A stretch of 64,000 nt of DNA from Shinella curvata (GTDB lineage: Bacteria > Pseudomonadota > Alphaproteobacteria > Rhizobiales > Rhizobiaceae): NCBI RefSeq assembly GCF_022899935.1, contig NZ_JALJCJ010000008.1, positions 62,001-126,000 of the forward strand. Direction: 5' to 3'. The position numbers and the translations under genes were made by a program. Positions 42,005 to 50,800 of this stretch are shown piece by piece; position 1 is the first letter of the stretch, and each line of letters starts with the position of its first letter. The notes under the pieces were generated by a model, which searched no databases, was not told the DNA's origin, and saw nothing but the letters and a program-made list of their open reading frames with translations.

Positions 42005-45000
42005 TCACAGTATGAAGTCTGCGCTCTTCATCGCCAGACTAAGATCCAGCTTGATCGAAAAGTCTGAAGTCCCGTCACCATTGGTATCGGCGAAAATGTA
42101 TGTATCGCCGGATTTCTTCTCATAGCGCAGCTCGCCGGCCTTCTTGTGGAATTTGTCGGTGCCAATGAATGTGAATGCATCATCGGCTTTGGTTTTCGTA
42201 TTGGCATCGATACCCTTGAGGTCGATCTTGTCGCCTTCCTTGCGGGAGAAATCGAAGATCGTATCCAGGCCTTTTGAAGAAACCGTCGAGTCAGCTGTGG
42301 ATTTGAAAACGAACGTGTCACGCCCCGAGCCGCCGTAGAGCTTGTCAGCGCCTGCACCGCCGATCAACCGGTCGCTGCCAGCATCGCCCCTCAGGATATC
42401 GTCGCCCTTGCCGCCATCGAGCGTATTGTTCGCTCCATTGCCTGTCAGCCTATTGGCGATATTATTGCCCGTTGCATTGATCTTGCCGGAGCCGGTAAGC
42501 GTGAGGTCTTCGATATTGCCAGCCAGCGAATAACTGACCGACGCTCTAACGAGGTCGGTGCCTTCGCCCGCGTTTTCGATGACATCATCTTTTTGGTTGT
42601 CAACGATGTAGGTGTCATTGCCCTTGCCGCCGGTCATTCGATCAGCACCGGTCTTGCCGTCAAGCGTGTTATCGGCACTGTTGCCAACAAGGATATTGGC
42701 AAGGGTGTTACCCATTGCGCTGATTTTTCCCGAGCCGGTAAGGGTCAGATTCTCGACATTGGCGCTGAGCGTGTATGAGACGGAAGCCTTCACGAGGTCT
42801 GTACCTTCGTTCGCGGCTTCGACGACGACATCCTTGTTGTTGTCGACGATATAGGTATCGTTACCCTTGCCGCCGGTCATGCGATCCGCACCGGCCTTGC
42901 CGTCAAGCGTGTTGTCGGCACTGTTGCCAACAAGGATATTGGCAAGGGTGTTGCCCGTTGCGCTGATCTTTCCCGAGCCGATAAGGGTCAGGTTTTCGAC
43001 ATTGGCGCTGAGCGTGTATGAGGCGGAAGCCTTCACGAGGTCTGTACCTTCGTTCGCGGCTTCGACGACGACATCCTTGGTGTTGTCGACGATATAGGTG
43101 TCATTGCCCTTGCCGCCGACCATGCGATCCGCACCGGCCTTGCCGTCGAGGGTGTTGTTGGCGCTTGTACCCGTCAGGACATTGGCAAGGGTGTTGCCGA
43201 CGCCGATTGTTGCGGAACCCGTGAGTATCAGGTTCTCAACATTCGCGGCGAGCGTATAATTGACGGAAGCCCTGACGAGGTCCGTTCCCTTATTTGCGCG
43301 CTCGACGACCGTATCGCCGGTATTGTCGACGATATAAGTATCGTTGCCCGCACCACCATCCAGGCGATCCGCACCGGCACGACCGTCCAGAATATCGTTA
43401 CCCCGCATTCCCATCAGGTGGTTTTTGAGGCCGTTGCCATAAATCGTGTCGTTCCCGTCACCGGTGGCGACATTCTCGAATTTTTCACCAGAAGCAGCCA
43501 GCTTGAACCAGCTTGCGCCGTTGACACGGATGTCGCCGGCGGCGGCCAGATTGACGCTCATGGTGCCTGCGACACCAGCGAGATTGATCCAGTCCGAACC
43601 GCCATTTGTGTCATCGAGCGTTCCGCGCTGAGGCTCGATCTTCAGCAGCTTCAGGAAGTCATCGGTATAGGTGTAGATGTCGTTTGCGGTATTCTCGGAG
43701 CCGAAAAACTCGAGTTTCGCGTCGTAGATGTAGCCACCGGATTGCGGAACTATGTCTCTGGCTACGACATACCACGTGCCCTTGCTCGACTGGCCACGCA
43801 AGGCCTCGACGGCAAACGTCCACTTCAGGCCGTTCTGGAAGGCGAACTGCGTGTCGTTCTCATTGGTCATCAGCGGGATTTCATACCCGTCCGGTCGAAC
43901 GAGCGTCAGTGCGAGGTCATAGCCTCGCTGGTGCGCGATCTCGATCGTTACATAGACGGTGTCTATGTCGAGATCCTGGGCGACATTGAAGGTAAGCGCT
44001 TGTTGTCCGGGGATGATATTGGCGTTCCAGTCGAAGCCGGCATCGGGAATGGAGACGATCGGGCCATTGTAGTCGACCGTAACCTTTTTCTCATTGGCGC
44101 TGGTTGCGGCAGCTCCATTCATGACGTTCCAGATTTCAGCCATTCTGACGGCCGCATAGGCATCGACCATGCCGTAGCCATAGGACAAGTGATAGGCGGA
44201 GGAGCCGCCGTTCCACTGTGTGCCGCCCATGGACATCCATGTGCCTTTTTCCAAAATAGCGGCTGCCCCGTCATAGGCCGATCCCGTGTGAGCAGCTGAT
44301 ACCGCGAGGATCTTGGCGACGTCGCGCCAGCCCAGTCCCTTATTGGTCTCGAGCATCAAGGCGACGACACCAGCGACTGTCGGCGTTGCTGCCGATGTTC
44401 CGTCCATCGAATTGCGGTAATCGACGGGGAGGGGGTCGTCGTCGCGTGAGTTGTTACGGCCGTCCTCGCCGGTCAGGTCGGTCGTCACTGCGGATGCCGG
44501 GGCTGCAAGAAGCAGGCTGACGCCGAAATTGGAGTAGTAGGCGGTCATGCCGTCCTTCTCCGTCGCCGCAATCGATAGCGTATAACGCGACGCGTTGACG
44601 CCATCGCCGTTGGCGTTCAGCGTGTCGTTTCCAGCGGCCTGCAGAATGACCGTACCCAGCCCGCCGCGCCCGGTTTGCACGACATGCTGGAAAGCGGCAT
44701 CCGCCTGTGCCTGGGTCGATACGCTCTGATCTACGGCCAGAGACTGGTCGGCACCCCAGAGCGGCTTGCGTCCCCAACTGTTGCTCATGATATCGAATTT
44801 GGCCGCCCAGCGAAGGCTCGCATTGGCGATCTCGGCGCTGAGGTTCTGAATGTCCATCAGATAATTGACGCCGGTCATGCGGACACCCGGAGCAACACCG
44901 GTGCCGCCCAGTCCGTTGAACGCAACCGCGCCGATCAGGCCCGCACACGAGGTTCCGTGCGCATCCGTCTTGGATTTGGGCATAGGATCATAGGTCACTC

Positions 45001-45187
45001 CGTTGTAGCGGAAATGGAGCGAGGCATCGTAGTTGGCGGCAAGATCAGGATGATCATACTCGAAACCGTCGTCGTACACGGCGACACGCACGCCATTGCC
45101 ACGGTATTCGTCCCACACACGGGTGATATTCCCGATCAGGCCAAAATGCCATTGTTCGTTGAAAAGCGGATCTGTCGGTTTGGCCAT
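42005..45187 (-). CDS. RTX-secreted subtilisin-like protease with P-domain
   Basis: 1060 residues. Peptidase S8 domain (~1-370): catalytic Asp39 in VAVYDDGFEYDH, His77 in DAHGTSCAG, oxyanion Asn187 in LQAAGNDT and Ser265 in SMDGTSAATPTVAG, all in order as in kexin/furin-type subtilases. A proprotein-convertase P-domain (~385-510; QRGYDLALTLVRPDGYEIPL) follows. The C-terminal half has calcium-binding RTX nonapeptides (GGAGNDTYIVDN, GGKGDDILRG) in long repeats and ends with a type I secretion signal region (LSLAMKSADFIL). It has no N-terminal signal peptide, as expected for type I export. No ABC/MFP exporter genes are in the window. It is 15 bases downstream of a small exported protein. Confidence 0.92.
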   Translation of the reverse strand: MAKPTDPLFNEQWHFGLIGNITRVWDEYRGNGVRVAVYDDGFEYDHPDLAANYDASLHFRYNGVTYDPMPKSKTDAHGTSCAGLIGAVAFNGLGGTGVAPGVRMTGVNYLMDIQNLSAEIANASLRWAAKFDIMSNSWGRKPLWGADQSLAVDQSVSTQAQADAAFQHVVQTGRGGLGTVILQAAGNDTLNANGDGVNASRYTLSIAATEKDGMTAYYSNFGVSLLLAAPASAVTTDLTGEDGRNNSRDDDPLPVDYRNSMDGTSAATPTVAGVVALMLETNKGLGWRDVAKILAVSAAHTGSAYDGAAAILEKGTWMSMGGTQWNGGSSAYHLSYGYGMVDAYAAVRMAEIWNVMNGAAATSANEKKVTVDYNGPIVSIPDAGFDWNANIIPGQQALTFNVAQDLDIDTVYVTIEIAHQRGYDLALTLVRPDGYEIPLMTNENDTQFAFQNGLKWTFAVEALRGQSSKGTWYVVARDIVPQSGGYIYDAKLEFFGSENTANDIYTYTDDFLKLLKIEPQRGTLDDTNGGSDWINLAGVAGTMSVNLAAAGDIRVNGASWFKLAASGEKFENVATGDGNDTIYGNGLKNHLMGMRGNDILDGRAGADRLDGGAGNDTYIVDNTGDTVVERANKGTDLVRASVNYTLAANVENLILTGSATIGVGNTLANVLTGTSANNTLDGKAGADRMVGGKGNDTYIVDNTKDVVVEAANEGTDLVKASASYTLSANVENLTLIGSGKISATGNTLANILVGNSADNTLDGKAGADRMTGGKGNDTYIVDNNKDVVVEAANEGTDLVKASVSYTLSANVENLTLTGSGKISAMGNTLANILVGNSADNTLDGKTGADRMTGGKGNDTYIVDNQKDDVIENAGEGTDLVRASVSYSLAGNIEDLTLTGSGKINATGNNIANRLTGNGANNTLDGGKGDDILRGDAGSDRLIGGAGADKLYGGSGRDTFVFKSTADSTVSSKGLDTIFDFSRKEGDKIDLKGIDANTKTKADDAFTFIGTDKFHKKAGELRYEKKSGDTYIFADTNGDGTSDFSIKLDLSLAMKSADFIL
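42480..43420 (-). repeat. About four tandem 243-bp repeats inside the RTX protease gene
   Basis: Each unit encodes ~81 residues with GGKGNDTYIVDN, EGTDLVKAS, LTGSGKISA and GNTLANILVGN. Equivalent points at about 42611, 42854, 43097 and 43337 are 243, 243 and 240 bases apart. The middle copies are nearly identical at DNA level, indicating recent duplication or gene conversion. Confidence 0.85.
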
Positions 45188-45202
45188 GGTCGGGTTCCGG
45201 CG

Positions 45203-45511
45203 TTATCTGGAATAGCTGATAATTCTGAATGTGCGCCCCTGCATGCAGGGAGAGGCGTTCAACCAATGCCCGACGAGTGCCCATTTGCCGTCTGAAGGCG
45301 GAATCTCCCCTGACAAAGTCACCATCTCACCGGTATCGAGCTGGAATAAAGGACATTCCACGCCTTGGCCGGCTGTATTGCCATTGATCTTCACTGTATT
45401 GTTCTGGGAGAGGGACGTTTCTGCAGACAATTCACCCTCCTGAAGAAAAATAAAAACGACGCTTGCCAACGCGATCGCCGCCGCGCGACGGAGCCTTCTA
45501 TGAAATGCCAT
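45203..45511 (-). CDS. Small exported protein, DUF5818-like
   Basis: 102 residues from the ATG at 45511. Signal peptide MAFHRRLRRAAAIALASVVF with cleavage near ELSA-ET. The mature part GVECPLFQLDTGEMVTLSGE followed by WALVGHWLNASPCMQGRTF resembles the DUF5818 pattern (conserved ECP...C-M-Q-G and a short beta-barrel). Two cysteines could form a disulfide. Its stop is 15 bases from the protease start, so the two are co-transcribed. An inhibitor or chaperone role for the protease is conceivable, as with the periplasmic Inh inhibitors of serralysins, but is inference only. Confidence 0.65.
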   Translation of the reverse strand: MAFHRRLRRAAAIALASVVFIFLQEGELSAETSLSQNNTVKINGNTAGQGVECPLFQLDTGEMVTLSGEIPPSDGKWALVGHWLNASPCMQGRTFRIISYSR

Positions 45512-46026
45512 ACGCATTGAGGCTCCCGTTTATTTCGCAAATGCTATAGAAATTTTCTATTACGTAGGCGCTCTTCGGAAGGCAATGTTTATGTATTTTC
45601 TTTCATGTGCGAAGTCCCGCAGGAAAGAAATCGGCTGTTTTATTCACTACTGTCCGAGAACGTTTTGCACATTCACCCCAGGCCAAAGAATGGCATTTCG
45701 GAAATAAATTTTCAATTCGAAAATTCACTCCCCGATGGAGCAAATTGGGTGGGGCTTTCGCTGCATCGCGAAGCTCCCTTGTGTTTTGGTGTGGTGTTTG
45801 ACCCCGCAATTGGCACTAACGGCGGGCTTCAGTCATAAAGGGGAAAACACAGATTACGCAGTATAATAAATTAACGAGTCCGGGGTATTCTTCCGCGCCG
45901 AAATGGGCGTTGCTCCCGCAATTTCCAGCTTGGTGAAAAAAAATCCCGATCCAGCAAAAGTCTGCTTATAGTCATTTCGCAAGACTATTTGTAGAATTCG
46001 CGTGTGAGTTTGGGGGCGTTGCTCTT
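45512..46026. other. Intergenic region, AT-richer, no recognised gene
   Basis: About 515 bases separating the divergent protease operon and the cyclase gene. It holds promoters for both. Overlapping frames of 60-77 codons near 45603-45838 on both strands have no family resemblance. Confidence 0.45.
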
Positions 46027-47790
46027 ATGCGTGAACAACGGCATCCTCGACAGATTGCGACGGTGGTTTCCGCTGATGCTGTCGGATTCTCCAAACTCAT
46101 GCATGTCGACGTGGAGGAAGCGCTGCGGCTGTTCGATGAACGCCGCGCCTTGATCGTAGAGGCCGTCGACCGGGCCGGTGGTGACATCTTCGGCGCCGCC
46201 GGCGACAGCATCATGGCGTTGTTCGGCAATCCCATCGTTGCGTTGCGCGTGGTGTTGCAGTTCCAGGCGGCTGTCCTTGAAGCCAATAGCAAAGCGCCGC
46301 GTCATCACGGGATGCCATTTCGTGCGGGTATAAGCTCCGGACCGGTCGTCATCCGCGACGACGGCGTGTTCGGCGACACCGTGAATATTGCCGCGCGCGT
46401 GCAGGAGTTTTCGCCTCATGGCGGCGTCGCCCTCACGGAGACCGTCCATTCGCAACTGCAGCAGCAGTTCGATCTTCCGTTCACGGATCTCGGACCGTTC
46501 CAACTCAAGAACATCGCCGTTCCCGTTCGGGTGTTTATCTCCAGCAGTGGTACCAATGCTGTGCCGGCAATGCTGATGAGAGGCCGGCAATCCCCGACGT
46601 TGACGGCGGAAGTCGATCTGCCGGCGCTTACGGTGCTGCCCTTCCAGAATCTCACCGGTGATCCGCGCCTTGCCTATCTTTGCGACGGCATCGCCGATGA
46701 CATCCTGACGGGGGTGGCGAATACACGCTCTGTTCCGGTCATATCTCGGGATTCGAGTTTTCAGTTTCGGGAACCCTCCCTCACGACGGCGACGATCGGC
46801 CATCTGCTCGGCGCGCGCTATGTGGTAACCGGCACCGTTTCGGGTGATGATCGGCGTTTGAGCCTCAACGCTTCGCTCGCTGACAGTTCGAATTCCCGCG
46901 TCATCTGGGCAGGGCGCTTCGAGCGCGATTTCGAGGAACTGTTGCGGCTCCAGCGGGAGTTGGGCGGCGAGATCGTCTCCCGTCTTGAAAACGAGTTCGA
47001 GCGCGTCGAGCAAATCCGTACGTTCCAGGTGCCGCCGGAGGCGCTTTCGGCGTGGCAAATGCTGCGCCGCGGACGCTGGCACATGCGGCGGCGCTCCTCC
47101 GAGGATACGGCGAAGGCCTATGAGTATTTCCGGCAGGCCTATGACGAGGACGCCAACTCCAGTGCGGCGCTGAACGAACTTGCCTGGTGGCACCTCTGGA
47201 AAGCGTGGCTGAACTTCGCTGATACCGACGAATTGAAGATCGTCGCCGGCTATGCGCGTCGCGCGGCGCTGATGGATAGCCTCGACGCGCGCTCCTACTG
47301 CTACCTCGGTTTCGTCGAAATTCTGGAGGCACGGCCGCATTCGGCGGTCGACCTGTTCCACCAGGCGATCGACATCAACCCGAGCTATTCGCTGGCGCTG
47401 ACCGGTCTCGGCAGTGCCCGTGGCCTTCTGCTCCAGACGCGGGATGCCATCCACAACCTGAAAGAGGCGATCCGACTCAGCCCGTTCGAACCCTATCTCT
47501 TCCACAATCTCGGCGAGCTTGCCGCCGCACACACCATCGACCAGAACTGGCCGGCTGCGATCGAGGCCGCGGACCGCTCGCTCTCGCTCGCTCCCAACTA
47601 TTTTTATGCAAGTTATCTGAGGGCCGGGGCCCTGGCGCGCAGCGAACGGTTTGCCGAGGCTCAGCAGGAGGCAAAGCTCTTCCGTACACGTCACCCGGGA
47701 TTCGAACGCCGCTGGATCGAATGGATTCCTTTCAAGGACCGTTCCGTCAACGAAGGCATGATCGAGAATTTTCAGCTCGCCGGCGAATAA
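46027..47790 (+). CDS. Class III adenylate/guanylate cyclase with TPR domain
   Basis: 587 residues. The cyclase homology domain fills residues ~8-170: metal-binding Asp17 (VVSADAVGFSKLM) and Asp60 (GAAGDSIMALF), and transition-state residues Asn120 and Arg124 (DTVNIAARVQ), so it should be active. A middle domain (LTVLPFQNLTGDPRLAYLCD, then ARYVVTGTVSG) is of the FlgO/TolB-like type common in rhizobial cyclases, and the C-terminal ~250 residues are TPR-like helices. No membrane segment is seen; it is a soluble cAMP or cGMP producer. It sits directly upstream of the P450-DyP gene and near a Crp-family gene, a striking association. Start: ATG at 46027. Confidence 0.9.
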   Translation: MREQRHPRQIATVVSADAVGFSKLMHVDVEEALRLFDERRALIVEAVDRAGGDIFGAAGDSIMALFGNPIVALRVVLQFQAAVLEANSKAPRHHGMPFRAGISSGPVVIRDDGVFGDTVNIAARVQEFSPHGGVALTETVHSQLQQQFDLPFTDLGPFQLKNIAVPVRVFISSSGTNAVPAMLMRGRQSPTLTAEVDLPALTVLPFQNLTGDPRLAYLCDGIADDILTGVANTRSVPVISRDSSFQFREPSLTTATIGHLLGARYVVTGTVSGDDRRLSLNASLADSSNSRVIWAGRFERDFEELLRLQRELGGEIVSRLENEFERVEQIRTFQVPPEALSAWQMLRRGRWHMRRRSSEDTAKAYEYFRQAYDEDANSSAALNELAWWHLWKAWLNFADTDELKIVAGYARRAALMDSLDARSYCYLGFVEILEARPHSAVDLFHQAIDINPSYSLALTGLGSARGLLLQTRDAIHNLKEAIRLSPFEPYLFHNLGELAAAHTIDQNWPAAIEAADRSLSLAPNYFYASYLRAGALARSERFAEAQQEAKLFRTRHPGFERRWIEWIPFKDRSVNEGMIENFQLAGE

Positions 47791-47800
47791 CGCCGTCGAC

Positions 47801-47816
47801 TGTGAGGCATTTCACA
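47801..47816. promoter_or_regulatory. Perfect CRP-type palindrome upstream of the P450-DyP gene
   Basis: TGTGAGGCATTTCACA matches TGTGA-N6-TCACA at all ten consensus positions, 55 bases before the ATG at 47872. It shares TGTGAGG with the second site at 52990. The likely ligand is the Crp-family protein encoded at 52129-52938. Confidence 0.75.
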
Positions 47817-47871
47817 GAGGCAGGGCCGCGTAAGGCCGATTGCTGGAACCGTCAGCGTCGAAGAGGCAACC

Positions 47872-50800
47872 ATGGTTTTCAAGTGTAGCCCCAAATACTT
47901 CCAGCGCCTGAGGGAGGCGCAGGCCGAAACGCCCGTCACTGCCACCGTCCCGCCTTTCGATCTCCAGCGCATGCGTTCCACCGGCATTCTGGCTCGGTTG
48001 ACTGGCTATTTCATCGAGCACCCTGACTGGTGGCTTGCGGTGTTGCGGGCGGTCCTGCCGCGTGCACGTTGTGGGCGGTTCCTGCTTCTGACACGGAGCG
48101 CCGACGTCCGCGAAGTGCTGGAGCGTCAGGCCGATTTCGAGACACCCTACGGCCCGGAGATGATGGAGTTCGCCGGCGGGGCGAATTTCATTCTCGGCAT
48201 GAGCGACGGGGAGGAGTATCGGCGCCTGAAATCGGTCGTGCTCAGCGCTTTCCCGCCGGCAGAGGTGGAGGAGCGCGTGCGTTCCATCGCGGCGCGCCGT
48301 GCACGCGAAATCGTTGATGGCGCCGGCACGTCGTTGAACGCTGCCTGGGATTTGTTTCGCCCGGTTTCCTCAACGATCTGCCGCGACTACTACGGTATTG
48401 TCGTCGATGATGAAGGCGAGTTTGCCGATTGGGCCATCGCGCTGAGCACCGTGTTTTTCGGGGATCCGACGGCCGACAAGGTGGTGCGCGAACTAGCCAT
48501 CGCTGCTTCACGCAACATGCGCCTCGCAATCGACCGCTCGATCGACGCGGTTCTGTCCGCCGAGACCTTGCAGGAGAGGCCAATCGATCGGCTGGTCAGC
48601 GCCATGCAGCAGGGGCGCATCGGCCGACCGGATATCCATGCCATCATGATGGGCATGGTTACAGGCTTCGGGCCGACGACATTGCTCGGTGGCGGCAATT
48701 GCCTCGAGGTCGCGCTGTCACGCAAGGAGATCTTCGACGAGATGGCGGCGGCGGTCGCGGCGGACGATGGCAAAAGGCTCGACCGCGCGATCGTCGAAGC
48801 CATGCGCTTCAAGCCGATCTGGATCAGCCCCTGGCGCTATGCGCGGCATGAGCAGAAGATCGGCGGCGAGCACGGAAAACCCTATACGATCAAGGGCGAC
48901 ACGGTCGTCTGGCCCGCCACGCGTTCGGCGATGTTCGACAGGCGTGCGGTATCCGATCCCTCCGATTTTCGCCCGGACCGGCCGGAGTTGCAGTCTCTTG
49001 TCTTCGGTCATGGCATCCACAAATGCATCGGTGCGCTTCTTGCACGGGTTCAGACGGCCGAATGCCTACGCGTGCTGTTCTCGAAACCCGGTTTTCGTCG
49101 GGCGGCGGGTCGGTGGGGGCGCTTGCAGCGGCTTGGCCCCTATCCGGAAAAGCTGGTGGTCGAGTTCGATCCTGTGGACCAGCAGTCGATGGTCACGGTG
49201 ATCGTTCCGGCAAAGCCCGGCATCGAGGTCGCTGCCATTCGCGACGAGCTGGACCGTCTCGGCAATCCCTGCACCGGCGATGCGCGGCGCGGTCTGGACG
49301 AGACCGGCGTCATCCACTTCGCCAGCATGTCTCTCCTTGAGACGGGTGCGCGCGACGCCGGGACGCCCACCCATCATCTGGTCATGGAGATGAGCGGAGA
49401 TGGAAGCAGCAAAGCGGTCCTGGCGGCCTTCGCAGAAGGGCTTGGGGCGCAACTTCGAAAAATCGTCGAGGACGTTTCCGCCGAGGCCATCGGTGCTGAC
49501 CTTGTAACTTTCATGGAGAAACATTCGCAGGATGTCTCTCCGCATTTCGGCAGCGTCAGCGGTCTGGTCTTCTGCGGCACACCCGGCCACACGGTCGAAC
49601 GCATTCGCCGTGAAGCCGCTCTTGCGCACGACGCGATGCGCATGGTCGAAAAAATCTCGGCAAGACCGGGCGGTGACGCTGCCAAGGTTCTTGAAACCGT
49701 GCGGAAAGGGCTGCGTCGGCGTCCCCGATACGACTGGGCCTTCGCGCCGGCCGCCAGCGCGCTCGCCGCGCCGCCCAAGGGTGTCGGGAGCGCGATCCGC
49801 AAGACGCTTCTGGCAAAACCCGTCACCCTCACGCTGATCGTCGTCTATGCGCTGTGCTGGTACACGACCTACCATCTCGTCTTCGAGATCCCGGATACGT
49901 GGCCGGCCTATCTCCTGCGGCTCGGCACCGCCTTCGTGCTGGCTGGCCTTGGCATCCTGACCACGGTGTCGATTGCGCTCGCGCTTGCTCTCGTCTGGCT
50001 GCGGCGGATCGAAAGAGTGAGCGAGCCCGCGACCGGCTCCATCTTGCCGGTAGACCTGGAGGGGTTGCAGAAGGGGGAGGACCGCGAGTTCCAGAACCAC
50101 ATGACGGCCGTTTCTACTCTCAAGGCCGGGCGTTTTCGGCGACTGCTCCTGCGCCTCGCTTTCTATCTCATCTCGATTTCCGCCACCCATATCTTCCGGC
50201 CGGGGTTCCTCTCCACGATCGGGACCATTCATTTCGCGCGCTGGGTGCGCATTCCCGGCACGGACAGGCTCGTCTTCTTCAGCAACTACGGTGGCAGCTG
50301 GGAGAGCTACCTGGAGGATTTCATCACCAAGGCTTCAGCCGGCCTTACGGGCGTCTGGAGCAATGCTATCGGATTTCCGTCGACGAAATTCCTGTTCTTC
50401 GACGGTGCGCGGGACGGCGATCGCTTCAAGCGCTGGGCCAGGACGCAGCAGGTTCCGACCGGTTTCTGGTACAGCGCCTATCCCCGGCTTTCCACCGCAC
50501 ATATCCGCACCAACGCGCTGATCCGCCAAGGCATTTGTTCGGCACGCCTCAGCGAGGCGCGTGACTGGATAAGCCTGTTCTCTTCTACCGAACGGCAGCC
50601 GCGCACGCGGCTCAATGCGGTGCAGCGTCTGCTTCTGCCCGATCCGGCTCCCTCCGAGAACCTCGAACAGGGCGAGATCCAATCGATCGTCTTCGGCCCG
50701 CTCGGCCGGCTTGGTCACGGCAGGATGCTCGCCTTGCGCGTGCCGGAAGGTCTTGCTGCGACAGCACGCCGGCAATGGCTGACCTTTCTCGTGCAAAAAC

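Noticed and set aside
42480-43420. Regular repeats that could be taken for a CRISPR array
   Set aside because: The 243-bp units are in frame inside an RTX protein and have no spacer structure.
45985-47694. A 569-codon minus-strand frame
   Set aside because: Antisense to the cyclase gene, in which the catalytic residues and TPR text are clear.
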